Shown piece by piece: positions 1 to 6,645 of a stretch of 36,777 bases of DNA; the first letter of the stretch is position 1; every line of letters starts with the position of its first letter. The DNA lies in contig NJIE01000035.1 in assembly GCA_002213445.1 (NCBI GenBank), positions 1-36,777 of the forward strand, written 5' to 3'. The notes below the pieces were generated by a model, which made no database searches, was not told the DNA's origin, and saw only the letters and a list, made by a program, of their open reading frames with translations. A program made the position numbers and the translations under genes. Origin of the DNA: Xenophilus sp. AP218F. Its GTDB lineage: Bacteria; Pseudomonadota; Gammaproteobacteria; Burkholderiales; Chromobacteriaceae.

Positions 1-69
1 AGGACCGTGAAACGCCTTAGCGCCGATGATAGTGTGGCATTCGCCATGTGAAAGTAGGACACCGCCAGA
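1..69 (+). rRNA. rrf: 5S ribosomal RNA, 3' part (first of two copies)
   Basis: The first 69 bases match the last 69 bases of the complete 5S gene at 187-300 apart from three base differences. The 5' part lies before the window, so this is the 3' end of a 5S gene, presumably the distal gene of a 16S-23S-5S operon. Copy 1 has GC where copy 2 has AT (bases 15-16) and CCGCCAG where copy 2 has TCGCCAG at the 3' end. The changes fall in strands that form helices II and I of 5S rRNA. Confidence 0.93.
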
Positions 70-83
70 CGCCCCATTGCCGG

Positions 84-138
84 GCGAATCAAAGATTCGC
101 ACGCGAGCCGAAACCCCAGCCCTACGCGCTGGGGTTTC
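84..138 (+). other. Two hairpins in the spacer between the 5S genes
   Basis: A short hairpin (GCGAATC/GATTCGC, 84-100) is followed by a stronger one (GAAACCCCAGC/GCTGGGGTTTC, 110-138). No long T-run follows, so a processing signal or weak terminator between the tandem 5S genes is more likely than a full stop of transcription. No tRNA is seen in the spacer. Confidence 0.5.
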
Positions 139-186
139 AGTTTCAAAAAAGACTATCCAGAATTACGCGACAGCGTTCACGTTTTT

Positions 187-300
187 TCTGGCGACCATAG
201 CGAGATGGTCCCACGCCTTCCCATCCCGAACAGGACCGTGAAACATCTTAGCGCCGATGATAGTGTGGCATTCGCCATGTGAAAGTAGGACATCGCCAGA
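187..300 (+). rRNA. rrf: 5S ribosomal RNA (second copy)
   Basis: A complete 5S rRNA of about 114 nt. The ends TCTGGCGA (187-194) and TCGCCAGA (293-300) pair perfectly as helix I. The body contains the conserved stretches GGTCCCACGCC, CCCATCCCGAACAGG, TTAGCGCCGATGATAGTGT and GAAAGTAGGAC. It lies about 120 bp downstream of another 5S gene and directly before a strong terminator, so it is the last gene of the rRNA operon. The exact mature 5' end could differ by a few bases. Confidence 0.95.
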
Positions 301-310
301 TTCCCATAAC

Positions 311-341
311 AAAAGCCCGAACCATTTGGTTCGGGCTTTTT
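311..341. terminator. Bidirectional intrinsic terminator of the rRNA operon
   Basis: A 13-bp stem (311-323 with 328-340) with an ATTT loop is flanked by A4 on the left and T5 on the right. It ends the rRNA operon on the plus strand and, because it is symmetric, probably also the convergent DsrE-like gene on the minus strand. Confidence 0.9.
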
Positions 342-361
342 GCATTGGCCCCGCCGATGTT

Positions 362-715
362 TTAGAAGCTGACCACCTTGTCCGCTTCCAGCGTCCAGTC
401 GGCCAGCTCCGGCATGGTGCCGATGCCGACGCCCTCCAGCAGATGCTGTTCGTTGATGCCGCGGGCGTCGGCGCAGGTGCGGCATACCTTGGCGATGCCG
501 CCGTTGACCAGCACCTCTCGCAACATTTCTCCCAATGACGATACCGCGCCGGTTTGTTGCTGCTTCATGGCGGTGACGGTGGCGTCGGAGAGCAGGAACA
601 GTTTGACCTTGCACTGCTCCGGGCGGCTGCTGAGGGTAAGCGCCAGGCGTAGCGCCGACAGCGTGCGTTCGCTGCCGTAAGGGCTGGAATTGACGGTGAT
701 CAGGATGTTTTGCAT
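362..715 (-). CDS. DsrE/DsrF-like family protein
   Basis: A small soluble protein of 117 aa of the DsrE/DsrF (YchN-like) fold. It starts with the beta strand MQNILITVNSSPYGSERT followed by a helix, and has strand KLFLLSDATVTA near residues 38-48. The loop VCRTCADARGI carries Cys78 and Cys81, the position used by DsrE/TusD-type proteins for persulfide chemistry. This family includes sulfur-transfer proteins, but the present branch (single-gene, near no other tus or dsr genes) has no assigned substrate. The ATG at 715 is preceded by AGGA at a usable distance. It is transcribed toward the rRNA terminator and divergently from putA. Confidence 0.8.
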   Translation of the reverse strand: MQNILITVNSSPYGSERTLSALRLALTLSSRPEQCKVKLFLLSDATVTAMKQQQTGAVSSLGEMLREVLVNGGIAKVCRTCADARGINEQHLLEGVGIGTMPELADWTLEADKVVSF

Positions 716-865
716 GCGTAGGGTCCTGTGTGGCTCAAGCCGGGATCAAAGTTGTTAGCATGCAACAGGCGGGTGGCGATGTCCATGAGCGAAGTCTTGG
801 ATGGCCAAGGCCTTGGCGCGATGCGAGCGCTCGCAAGCTAAAGAATATTTTATATTGTCCAACAG

Positions 866-894
866 TTGAAAATACTACTTGTATACAATATGAA
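866..894 (+). promoter_or_regulatory. Putative putA promoter with palindromic operator
   Basis: TTGAAA (866-871), a 17-bp spacer and TATGAA (889-894) resemble a sigma-70 promoter in a stretch much richer in AT than its surroundings. The perfect 10-bp palindrome TTGTATACAA (879-888) abuts the -10 box, where a bound repressor would block polymerase. Promoter and operator are both inferred. Confidence 0.45.
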
Positions 895-945
895 TTTTAC
901 CCGGATGCGATACCGGGCGCTGCAAACAATAACGGAGAAACCCCC

Positions 946-3900
946 ATGCAATTTGAAGCCTTTGCGCACCAGCAGTCCGCTTTGCGGGATGCCATCACTT
1001 CCGCTTATCGCCGCGACGAGCGGGAGTGCGTGCAGGCCTTGCTGTCGCAAGCCGCGATGAGCGCCGACCAGGTGAAGTCGGTGCAGGATCTGGCGCGTCG
1101 ACTGGTGACGGAGGTGCGTCGCGAGCGCACGCGCGCCAGCGGTGTGGACGCGCTGATGCACGAATTCTCGCTGGACAGCGGCGAGGGCATCGCGCTGATG
1201 TGTCTGGCCGAAGCGTTGCTGCGCATTCCCGACCGGGAAACCGCTGACAAGCTGATTCGCGACAAGATTTCGCGCGGCGACTGGAAGGCGCACCTGGGCA
1301 ATAGCGCCTCGCTGTTCGTCAACGCGGCGGCATGGGGTTTGCTTGTGACCGGCAAGCTGGTTTCTTCGCACAGCGAGCAGGGCCTGTCCGCTTCCTTGAC
1401 CCGCTTGATCGCCAAGGGCGGCGAACCCTTGATCCGCAAGGGCGTGGACATGGCGATGCGCATGCTGGGCAAGCAGTTCGTCACCGGCGAAACCATAGAG
1501 CAGGCGCTGGAGAACGGCCGCGAGCGCGAAGCGCGCGGCTATCGTTTCAGCTACGACATGCTGGGCGAGGCGGCGATGACCGAGGCCGATGCCCAGCGTT
1601 ACCTCAACGATTACGTGACCGCCATTCACGCCATCGGCAAGGCATCCAACGGCCGCGGCATCTATGACGGCCCCGGAATCTCGGTCAAGCTGTCCGCCAT
1701 CCACCCGCGCTACAGCCGCATGAAGCATCGGCGCATGATGGACGAGCTGCTGCCGCGACTGAAGGGCCTGTTCCTGTTGGCCAAGCAATACGATATCGGC
1801 CTCAATATCGACGCCGAAGAGACCGACCGGCTGGAGATTTCGCTGGACCTGGTCGAGGCGCTGGCCAACGATCCGGAGCTGAAAGGCTTCGAAGGCATCG
1901 GCATCGTGGTGCAGGCCTATCAGAAGCGTTGCCCCTTCGTCATCGACTTCCTGATCGACCTGGCGCGCCGCACCGGCCACCGCTTCATGGTGCGGCTGGT
2001 GAAGGGCGCTTACTGGGACGCGGAGATCAAGCGCGCCCAGGTGGACGGCTTGCCGGGCTACCCGGTGTATACCCGCAAGGTGTATACCGACGTCTCCTAT
2101 CTCGCATGCGCCAAGAAACTGCTGGCGGCGCAGGATGCGATCTACCCGCAATTCGCCACCCACAACGCCTACAGCCTGGCGGCGATCTACAGCCTGGCCT
2201 CGGGCAAGGATTACGAATTCCAGTGCCTGCACGGCATGGGCGAGACCCTGTACGACCAGGTGGTCGGCGCGGACAAGCTGGGCAAGGCGTGCCGCATCTA
2301 CGCGCCGGTAGGCTCGCATGAAACCTTGCTGGCCTATCTGGTGCGCCGTCTGCTGGAGAACGGCGCCAATTCTTCCTTCGTCAACCGCATCGTCGACGAG
2401 AGCGTCTCCATCGACGAGCTGGTGGGCGACCAGGTGGCCGAAGCGGCTCGCCACGCCGGCGCGCCGCACAAGAAAATCCCCCTGCCGGTCGCGGTGTACG
2501 GCGCGCGCGCCAATTCCAAGGGGCTGGATCTGTCCAGCGAGCATGTGCTGGGCGCCTTGCAGGCGCAGCTGCAGCACAGCGAAAGCCAGAACTGGGCGGC
2601 TTTCCCGATGCTGGGCGACGGCGATGTGACCGACGGCGTGGCGCTGGACGTCATCAATCCGGCCGACCACAGCGACAAGGTAGGCCGAGTGATCGAGGCC
2701 ACCTTGCCCGACGCGCTGCGCGCGCTGGAGCTGGCGGTTGCCGCCGCGCCGCGCTGGGCGGCCACGCCGGTGGCCGAGCGCGCCGCCTGCCTCAAGCGCA
2801 TGGCGGACCTGATGGAAGAGCACATGGCGCCGCTGATGGCGCTGGCTGTGCGCGAGGCGGGCAAGACGCTGAGCAACGCCATCGCCGAGGTGCGCGAGGC
2901 GGTGGATTTCTGCCGCTATTACGCCGCCCAGATCGAGACCGAGTTCGACAACGCCAGCCACCCGCCGCTGGGGCCGGTAGTGTGCATCAGTCCGTGGAAT
3001 TTCCCGCTGGCGATTTTCATCGGCGAAGTTTCCGCTTCGCTCGCCGCCGGCAACCCGGTGCTGGCCAAGCCGGCCGAGCAGACCAACCTGATCGCCGCCT
3101 ACGCCGTGCGCCTCTTGCACCAGGCCGGCGTGCCGCGCGACGCCTTGCAGCTTCTGCCCGGCAAGGGCGAGGTGGTGGGCGCGGCGCTGACCGGCGACGC
3201 GCGCATCCAGGGCGTGATTTTCACCGGCTCCACCGAAGTGGCGCAAATCATCAACCGCACGCTGGCCGCGCGCAGCGACGACCCGGTGCTGGTGGCCGAA
3301 ACCGGCGGCATGAACGCGATGATCGTCGACAGCTCGGCCTTGCCGGAGCAGGTGGTGGCCGATGTGCTCAGCTCGGCCTTCGACTCCGCCGGCCAGCGCT
3401 GCTCCGCCTTGCGTGTGCTCTACTTGCAAAGCGACATCGCCGACAAGGTGATCGCCATGATCAAGGGCGCGATGAACGAGCTGACGGTGGGCAATCCGGC
3501 CAAGCTGGATACCGACGTCGGTCCGGTGATCGACGCCGAGGCGCAGGACGTCTTGCTGGCGCACATCGCCCGCACGAAACAGAGCGCGCGAGCCTGCCAT
3601 CAGACTCCGCTGTCGGCGGGCTGCGAGAACGGCACCTTCGTGCCGCCGACGCTGTTCGAGATCGACAACCTGTCGGCGCTCACGCGCGAAGTGTTCGGCC
3701 CGGTGTTGCACGTGCTGCGTTTCGACGCCGCCGACATCGGCAAGGTGGTGGCCGAAATCAACGCCACCGGCTATGGCCTGACTCACGGCATTCATAGCCG
3801 CATCGACGAAACCATCGACGGCATCGTCGCCGGCATCAAGGCGGGCAATGTCTACGTCAACCGCAACATCGTCGGCGCGGTGGTGGGCGTGCAGCCTTTT

Positions 3901-4542
3901 GGCGGCGAAGGCAAGTCCGGCACCGGCCCCAAGGCCGGCGGTCCGTACTATCTGTATCGCCTGACCCGCGCCGCCTGGCAGCCGAAGCTGGCCTGCGAGC
4001 CTTGCGCGGCGTCGCTGGACGGTCTGGACGCGCTGGCCCGGGCCGGCGCGCTGCAGGGCAGCGACTTGCAGCAATGGATCGCGGCGGCGCGCAAGGACAC
4101 CATGCTGGGCAAGCGGGCGTCGCTGCCGGGGCCGACCGGCGAGAACAACAGCCTGCAGTTCGCCCCGCGCGGCAAGGTGGCGTGCCTGGCGGATTCCGCG
4201 CCGGCATTGTTGCGACAGGTGGTGGCGGCGCTAGCCACCGGCAACCGGGCGGTGTTGGCCGACGCCGCCGCGGGCCGCGATCTGGCGGCGCAGCTGCCGG
4301 GCTATGTCGAGCTGTCTTCCCAGCCGCTGGCGGGCGACATCGGCGCGGTGTTGTTCGCCGGCGAGCCGGCAGAGGCCGCGCGGCTGCACCGGGAGCTGGC
4401 GGCGCGGGACGGCGCGCTGGTGCCGTTGCTGACTGCCGGCGAGGATGGCTACAACCTGCATCGTTTGGTGGTGGAGCGCGCGCTCAGCGTCAACACCACA
4501 GCGGCGGGCGGCAACGCCAGCCTGATGAGCATGGGCGAGTAA
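946..4542 (+). CDS. putA: Bifunctional proline dehydrogenase / L-glutamate gamma-semialdehyde dehydrogenase
   Basis: It oxidises proline to glutamate in two steps: an FAD-dependent proline dehydrogenase barrel that feeds electrons to quinone, then an NAD-dependent aldehyde dehydrogenase, with substrate channelling. From the ATG at 946 the protein is 1198 aa. The barrel shows GPGISVKLSAIHPRY, RLVKGAYWDAEIKRAQ (from residue 350) and the substrate-binding pair Arg467-Arg468 in the YLVRRLLENG motif. The dehydrogenase shows SPWNFPLAIF, Glu785 (ETGGMNAM) and catalytic Cys819 in GQRCSALR. About 190 C-terminal residues after PFGGEGKSGTG form the extra C-terminal domain of long PutA types. The N-terminal ribbon-helix-helix domain of E. 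coli PutA is absent, so it should not repress its own gene. The reading frame is open back to 730, but the ATG after GGAG (933-936) fits the family start. Confidence 0.96.
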   Translation: MQFEAFAHQQSALRDAITSAYRRDERECVQALLSQAAMSADQVKSVQDLARRLVTEVRRERTRASGVDALMHEFSLDSGEGIALMCLAEALLRIPDRETADKLIRDKISRGDWKAHLGNSASLFVNAAAWGLLVTGKLVSSHSEQGLSASLTRLIAKGGEPLIRKGVDMAMRMLGKQFVTGETIEQALENGREREARGYRFSYDMLGEAAMTEADAQRYLNDYVTAIHAIGKASNGRGIYDGPGISVKLSAIHPRYSRMKHRRMMDELLPRLKGLFLLAKQYDIGLNIDAEETDRLEISLDLVEALANDPELKGFEGIGIVVQAYQKRCPFVIDFLIDLARRTGHRFMVRLVKGAYWDAEIKRAQVDGLPGYPVYTRKVYTDVSYLACAKKLLAAQDAIYPQFATHNAYSLAAIYSLASGKDYEFQCLHGMGETLYDQVVGADKLGKACRIYAPVGSHETLLAYLVRRLLENGANSSFVNRIVDESVSIDELVGDQVAEAARHAGAPHKKIPLPVAVYGARANSKGLDLSSEHVLGALQAQLQHSESQNWAAFPMLGDGDVTDGVALDVINPADHSDKVGRVIEATLPDALRALELAVAAAPRWAATPVAERAACLKRMADLMEEHMAPLMALAVREAGKTLSNAIAEVREAVDFCRYYAAQIETEFDNASHPPLGPVVCISPWNFPLAIFIGEVSASLAAGNPVLAKPAEQTNLIAAYAVRLLHQAGVPRDALQLLPGKGEVVGAALTGDARIQGVIFTGSTEVAQIINRTLAARSDDPVLVAETGGMNAMIVDSSALPEQVVADVLSSAFDSAGQRCSALRVLYLQSDIADKVIAMIKGAMNELTVGNPAKLDTDVGPVIDAEAQDVLLAHIARTKQSARACHQTPLSAGCENGTFVPPTLFEIDNLSALTREVFGPVLHVLRFDAADIGKVVAEINATGYGLTHGIHSRIDETIDGIVAGIKAGNVYVNRNIVGAVVGVQPFGGEGKSGTGPKAGGPYYLYRLTRAAWQPKLACEPCAASLDGLDALARAGALQGSDLQQWIAAARKDTMLGKRASLPGPTGENNSLQFAPRGKVACLADSAPALLRQVVAALATGNRAVLADAAAGRDLAAQLPGYVELSSQPLAGDIGAVLFAGEPAEAARLHRELAARDGALVPLLTAGEDGYNLHRLVVERALSVNTTAAGGNASLMSMGE

Positions 4543-4545
4543 ACG

Positions 4546-4576
4546 ACGGGGCGGCCACGGGCTGCCCCGTTTTTTT
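4546..4576 (+). terminator. Intrinsic terminator of putA
   Basis: An 11-bp stem (4546-4556 with 4560-4570, one G-T pair) with loop ACG, followed by a run of seven or more T. It begins 3 bases after the putA stop codon. Confidence 0.9.
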
Positions 4577-4642
4577 GGGGGGCGGCTGACTGCGTTTTCG
4601 CGACGCGCGCCGGGCAGCTTCGAGACGTTGATGACGAACGGC

Positions 4643-4671
4643 TTGCCAGCGCTCCGATGCATTGAAATAAT
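4643..4671 (+). promoter_or_regulatory. Putative sigma-70 promoter of the amino acid binding protein gene
   Basis: TTGCCA (4643-4648), a 17-bp spacer and AATAAT (4666-4671); each box has one mismatch to consensus. It lies about 110 bp before the start codon and after the putA terminator. Confidence 0.5.
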
Positions 4672-4783
4672 GCCGCCTGAGCTTTTATTCCAGAGGCGCC
4701 GGCTGGCTCGTCCGGCTTCCGGAAAGTGTTTTTGCAGCGCGATGCCGCCGTCAGGCGGAAAAACCAGAGAACTAGAGGAACCC

Positions 4784-6010
4784 ATGATGCAAAAAACCAA
4801 GCTGACCCCCGTGACGCTGGCGGTAGCCGCCGCGCTGGCCCTGGCCGCCTGCGGCAAGAAGGACGACGCCGCTCCGGCAGGCAATGCCTCCGCGCCCGCC
4901 GCCGCTGCCGCGGGCAGCGTGATCAAGATCGGCTTCGCCGCGCCCCTGACCGGCCCGCAAGCCCACTACGGCGAGGAGTACAAGAACGGCGTCACCCTGG
5001 CGATTGAAGACGCCAATGCCGAGAAGCCGACCATCGCCGGCAAGCCGGTAAGCTTCGAGCTGGATCCGCAGGACGATCAGGCCGATCCCAAGACCGCCAC
5101 CCAGCTGGCGCAGAAGTTCGTTGACGGCAAGGTAGCGGGCATCATCGGCCACTTCAACTCCGGCACCGCGATTCCGGCTTCCAAGATTTATTCCGACGCC
5201 GGCATCCCGATGATCGCCATGGCCACCTCGCCGGCATTTACCGCCCAGGGCTTCAAGAACACCTTCCGCTCGATGACTTCCGACACCCAGCAAGGCGGGG
5301 TGATGGGGCGTTTCGTGGTGGAAAACCTGAAGGCCAAGAAGATCGTCATCGTCGATGACCGCACCGCTTACGGCCAGGGCCTGGCCGATGAGTTCGAAAA
5401 ATCGGCCAAGGCGGCCGGCGGCGAAATCGTCAAGCGCGAGTTCACCAACGACAAGGCCACCGACTTCACCGCCATCCTGACCTCGATCAAGGGCGCGAAT
5501 CCGGACGTGGTGTTCTACGGCGGCGCCGACGCGCAATCCGCGCCCATGGTCAAGCAGATGAAGCGCCTGGGCATCAAGGCGCCGCTGGTTTCCGGTGAAA
5601 TGACCAAGACGCCGACTTTCCTGCAATTGGCCGGCAAGGAGGCGGATGGCAGCATCGCCTCGCTGGCGGGCCTGCCGCTGGAGCAGATGCCGGGCGGCAA
5701 GGATTATGAAACCCGTTACAAGGCGCGCTTCAAGGCCGATGTCGCCACCTACTCGCCGTACGGCTACGACGCCGCCCGAGCGCTGATCCAGGCGATCAAG
5801 GAGGCGGATTCCGCCGATCCCAAGGTCTACCTGCCCAAGCTGGCCAAGATCACCCATCAGGGCGTGACCTCCAGCAACTGGACTTACGACGACAAGGGCG
5901 ATCTGAAAGACGGCGGCATCACCGTCTACAAGGTGGAAAACGGCCAGTGGAAGGTGCTGGAAACCGTGGGCGGCGGCGCGGCGGGCAAGGACGCCTCCGC
6001 CGCCAAGTAA
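4784..6010 (+). CDS. Branched-chain amino acid ABC transporter substrate-binding lipoprotein (LivJ/LivK-like)
   Basis: This 408-aa protein is a periplasmic binding protein of the Leu/Ile/Val type (type I fold). The core begins VIKIGFAAPLTGPQAHYGEE, followed by GIIGHFNSGTAIPAS and IPMIAMATSPAFTAQGF, which line the ligand cleft in this family. The signal peptide ends in the lipobox LALAAC with Cys23, so it is probably membrane-anchored instead of free as in E. coli LivJ. The start could be 4784 or 4787; AGAGGA at 4774-4779 fits both. No permease or ATPase gene is adjacent, so it must work with components encoded elsewhere. It has its own promoter and terminator and stands alone. The exact ligand is not readable. 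Confidence 0.9.
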   Translation: MMQKTKLTPVTLAVAAALALAACGKKDDAAPAGNASAPAAAAAGSVIKIGFAAPLTGPQAHYGEEYKNGVTLAIEDANAEKPTIAGKPVSFELDPQDDQADPKTATQLAQKFVDGKVAGIIGHFNSGTAIPASKIYSDAGIPMIAMATSPAFTAQGFKNTFRSMTSDTQQGGVMGRFVVENLKAKKIVIVDDRTAYGQGLADEFEKSAKAAGGEIVKREFTNDKATDFTAILTSIKGANPDVVFYGGADAQSAPMVKQMKRLGIKAPLVSGEMTKTPTFLQLAGKEADGSIASLAGLPLEQMPGGKDYETRYKARFKADVATYSPYGYDAARALIQAIKEADSADPKVYLPKLAKITHQGVTSSNWTYDDKGDLKDGGITVYKVENGQWKVLETVGGGAAGKDASAAK

Positions 6011-6032
6011 GCGTTCGGCCAGGAGGAAAAAA

Positions 6033-6058
6033 ACGGCGCGAGAATTCGCGCCGTTTTT
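6033..6058 (+). terminator. Intrinsic terminator
   Basis: A 9-bp stem (6033-6041 with 6046-6054, loop GAAT) with an A-run before it and five T at its end. It lies 22 bases after the stop codon of the binding protein gene. Confidence 0.9.
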
Positions 6059-6217
6059 CATTGGGCCGTGGCGGTAGGCGCTTTCGCGTTCCGGCGCGTC
6101 CTGATCTGTCGGGCTGAGGGCCTGTTTCATGCCGCGGGGCGAACAGCGCCGGCGGCAATTGGCTTGAAGGCGCCCGCGCGTTACCATGCGCGGCAATCAA
6201 GCCAAACGGAGCGGGAA

Positions 6218-6595
6218 GTGAATCGATCGGAAGAGGCGGCGGCGTCGCCCTGCATAGGCCAGTGCCGACTGGACGCCAGCGGGCAGACTTGCCTGGGTTG
6301 CCGGCGCACGCTGGATGAAATCGCCGGCTGGTCGGGTTTCAGCGCGGAGGAAAAGCGGGCGGTGTGGGACCGGCTGTTGAACCTGCCCTTGCCGGTGCAG
6401 GACAAGACCTGTCCGTCTTGCGGCGCGGCATTCGTCTGCGGCGAGGGCGGCGCGGGCGGCGCTTGCTGGTGCGCTGACTTGCCGCCGCTGCTGCCTGTGG
6501 TGGGCGCGACGGGGGATTGTTTGTGTCCGGCCTGTCTGCAAGCGGCCGCGCGGGACGGCAGCCATGAAAAAACGGCCGGGAGACCGGCCGAATAG
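6218..6595 (+). CDS. Cys-rich DUF1289 / CWC domain protein
   Basis: A 125-aa protein of two cysteine-rich modules. Residues 10-40 are a DUF1289 domain (SPCIGQCRLD, then TCLGCRRTLDEIAGW; Cys12, 16, 25, 28). Residues 62-108 look like the CWC Cys-rich domain: TCPSCGAAFVCG, the diagnostic ACWC and CLCPACL, giving eight more cysteines. Both patterns suggest metal (zinc or Fe-S) binding, but no function is established. The GTG at 6218 is chosen because GGAG lies 6 bases upstream and the DUF1289 motif follows directly; the frame is open further up to 6068. The 3' end overlaps a minus-strand terminator hairpin that serves the convergent chitinase gene. Confidence 0.8.
   Translation: MNRSEEAAASPCIGQCRLDASGQTCLGCRRTLDEIAGWSGFSAEEKRAVWDRLLNLPLPVQDKTCPSCGAAFVCGEGGAGGACWCADLPPLLPVVGATGDCLCPACLQAAARDGSHEKTAGRPAE
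6567..6590 (-). terminator. Intrinsic terminator of the chitinase gene, inside the convergent gene
   Basis: Stem CGGCCGG/CCGGCCG (6573-6590) with loop GAGA; read on the minus strand it is followed by six T. It lies within the last codons of the DUF1289/CWC gene. A second, stronger 12-bp stem without a T-run (6612-6640) sits between it and the chitinase stop codon. Confidence 0.7.
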
Positions 6596-6645
6596 AGGAA
6601 GCGAAGGAGGCCGCCGGCCCGCCGCGATGGCGGGCCGGCGTCATT

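Noticed and set aside
850-4074. A very long open frame antisense to putA
   Set aside because: GC-rich coding DNA leaves the antisense frame open. Its product is low-complexity (His, Arg, Gln, Ala-rich) and matches no family, while putA on the other strand is full of motifs.
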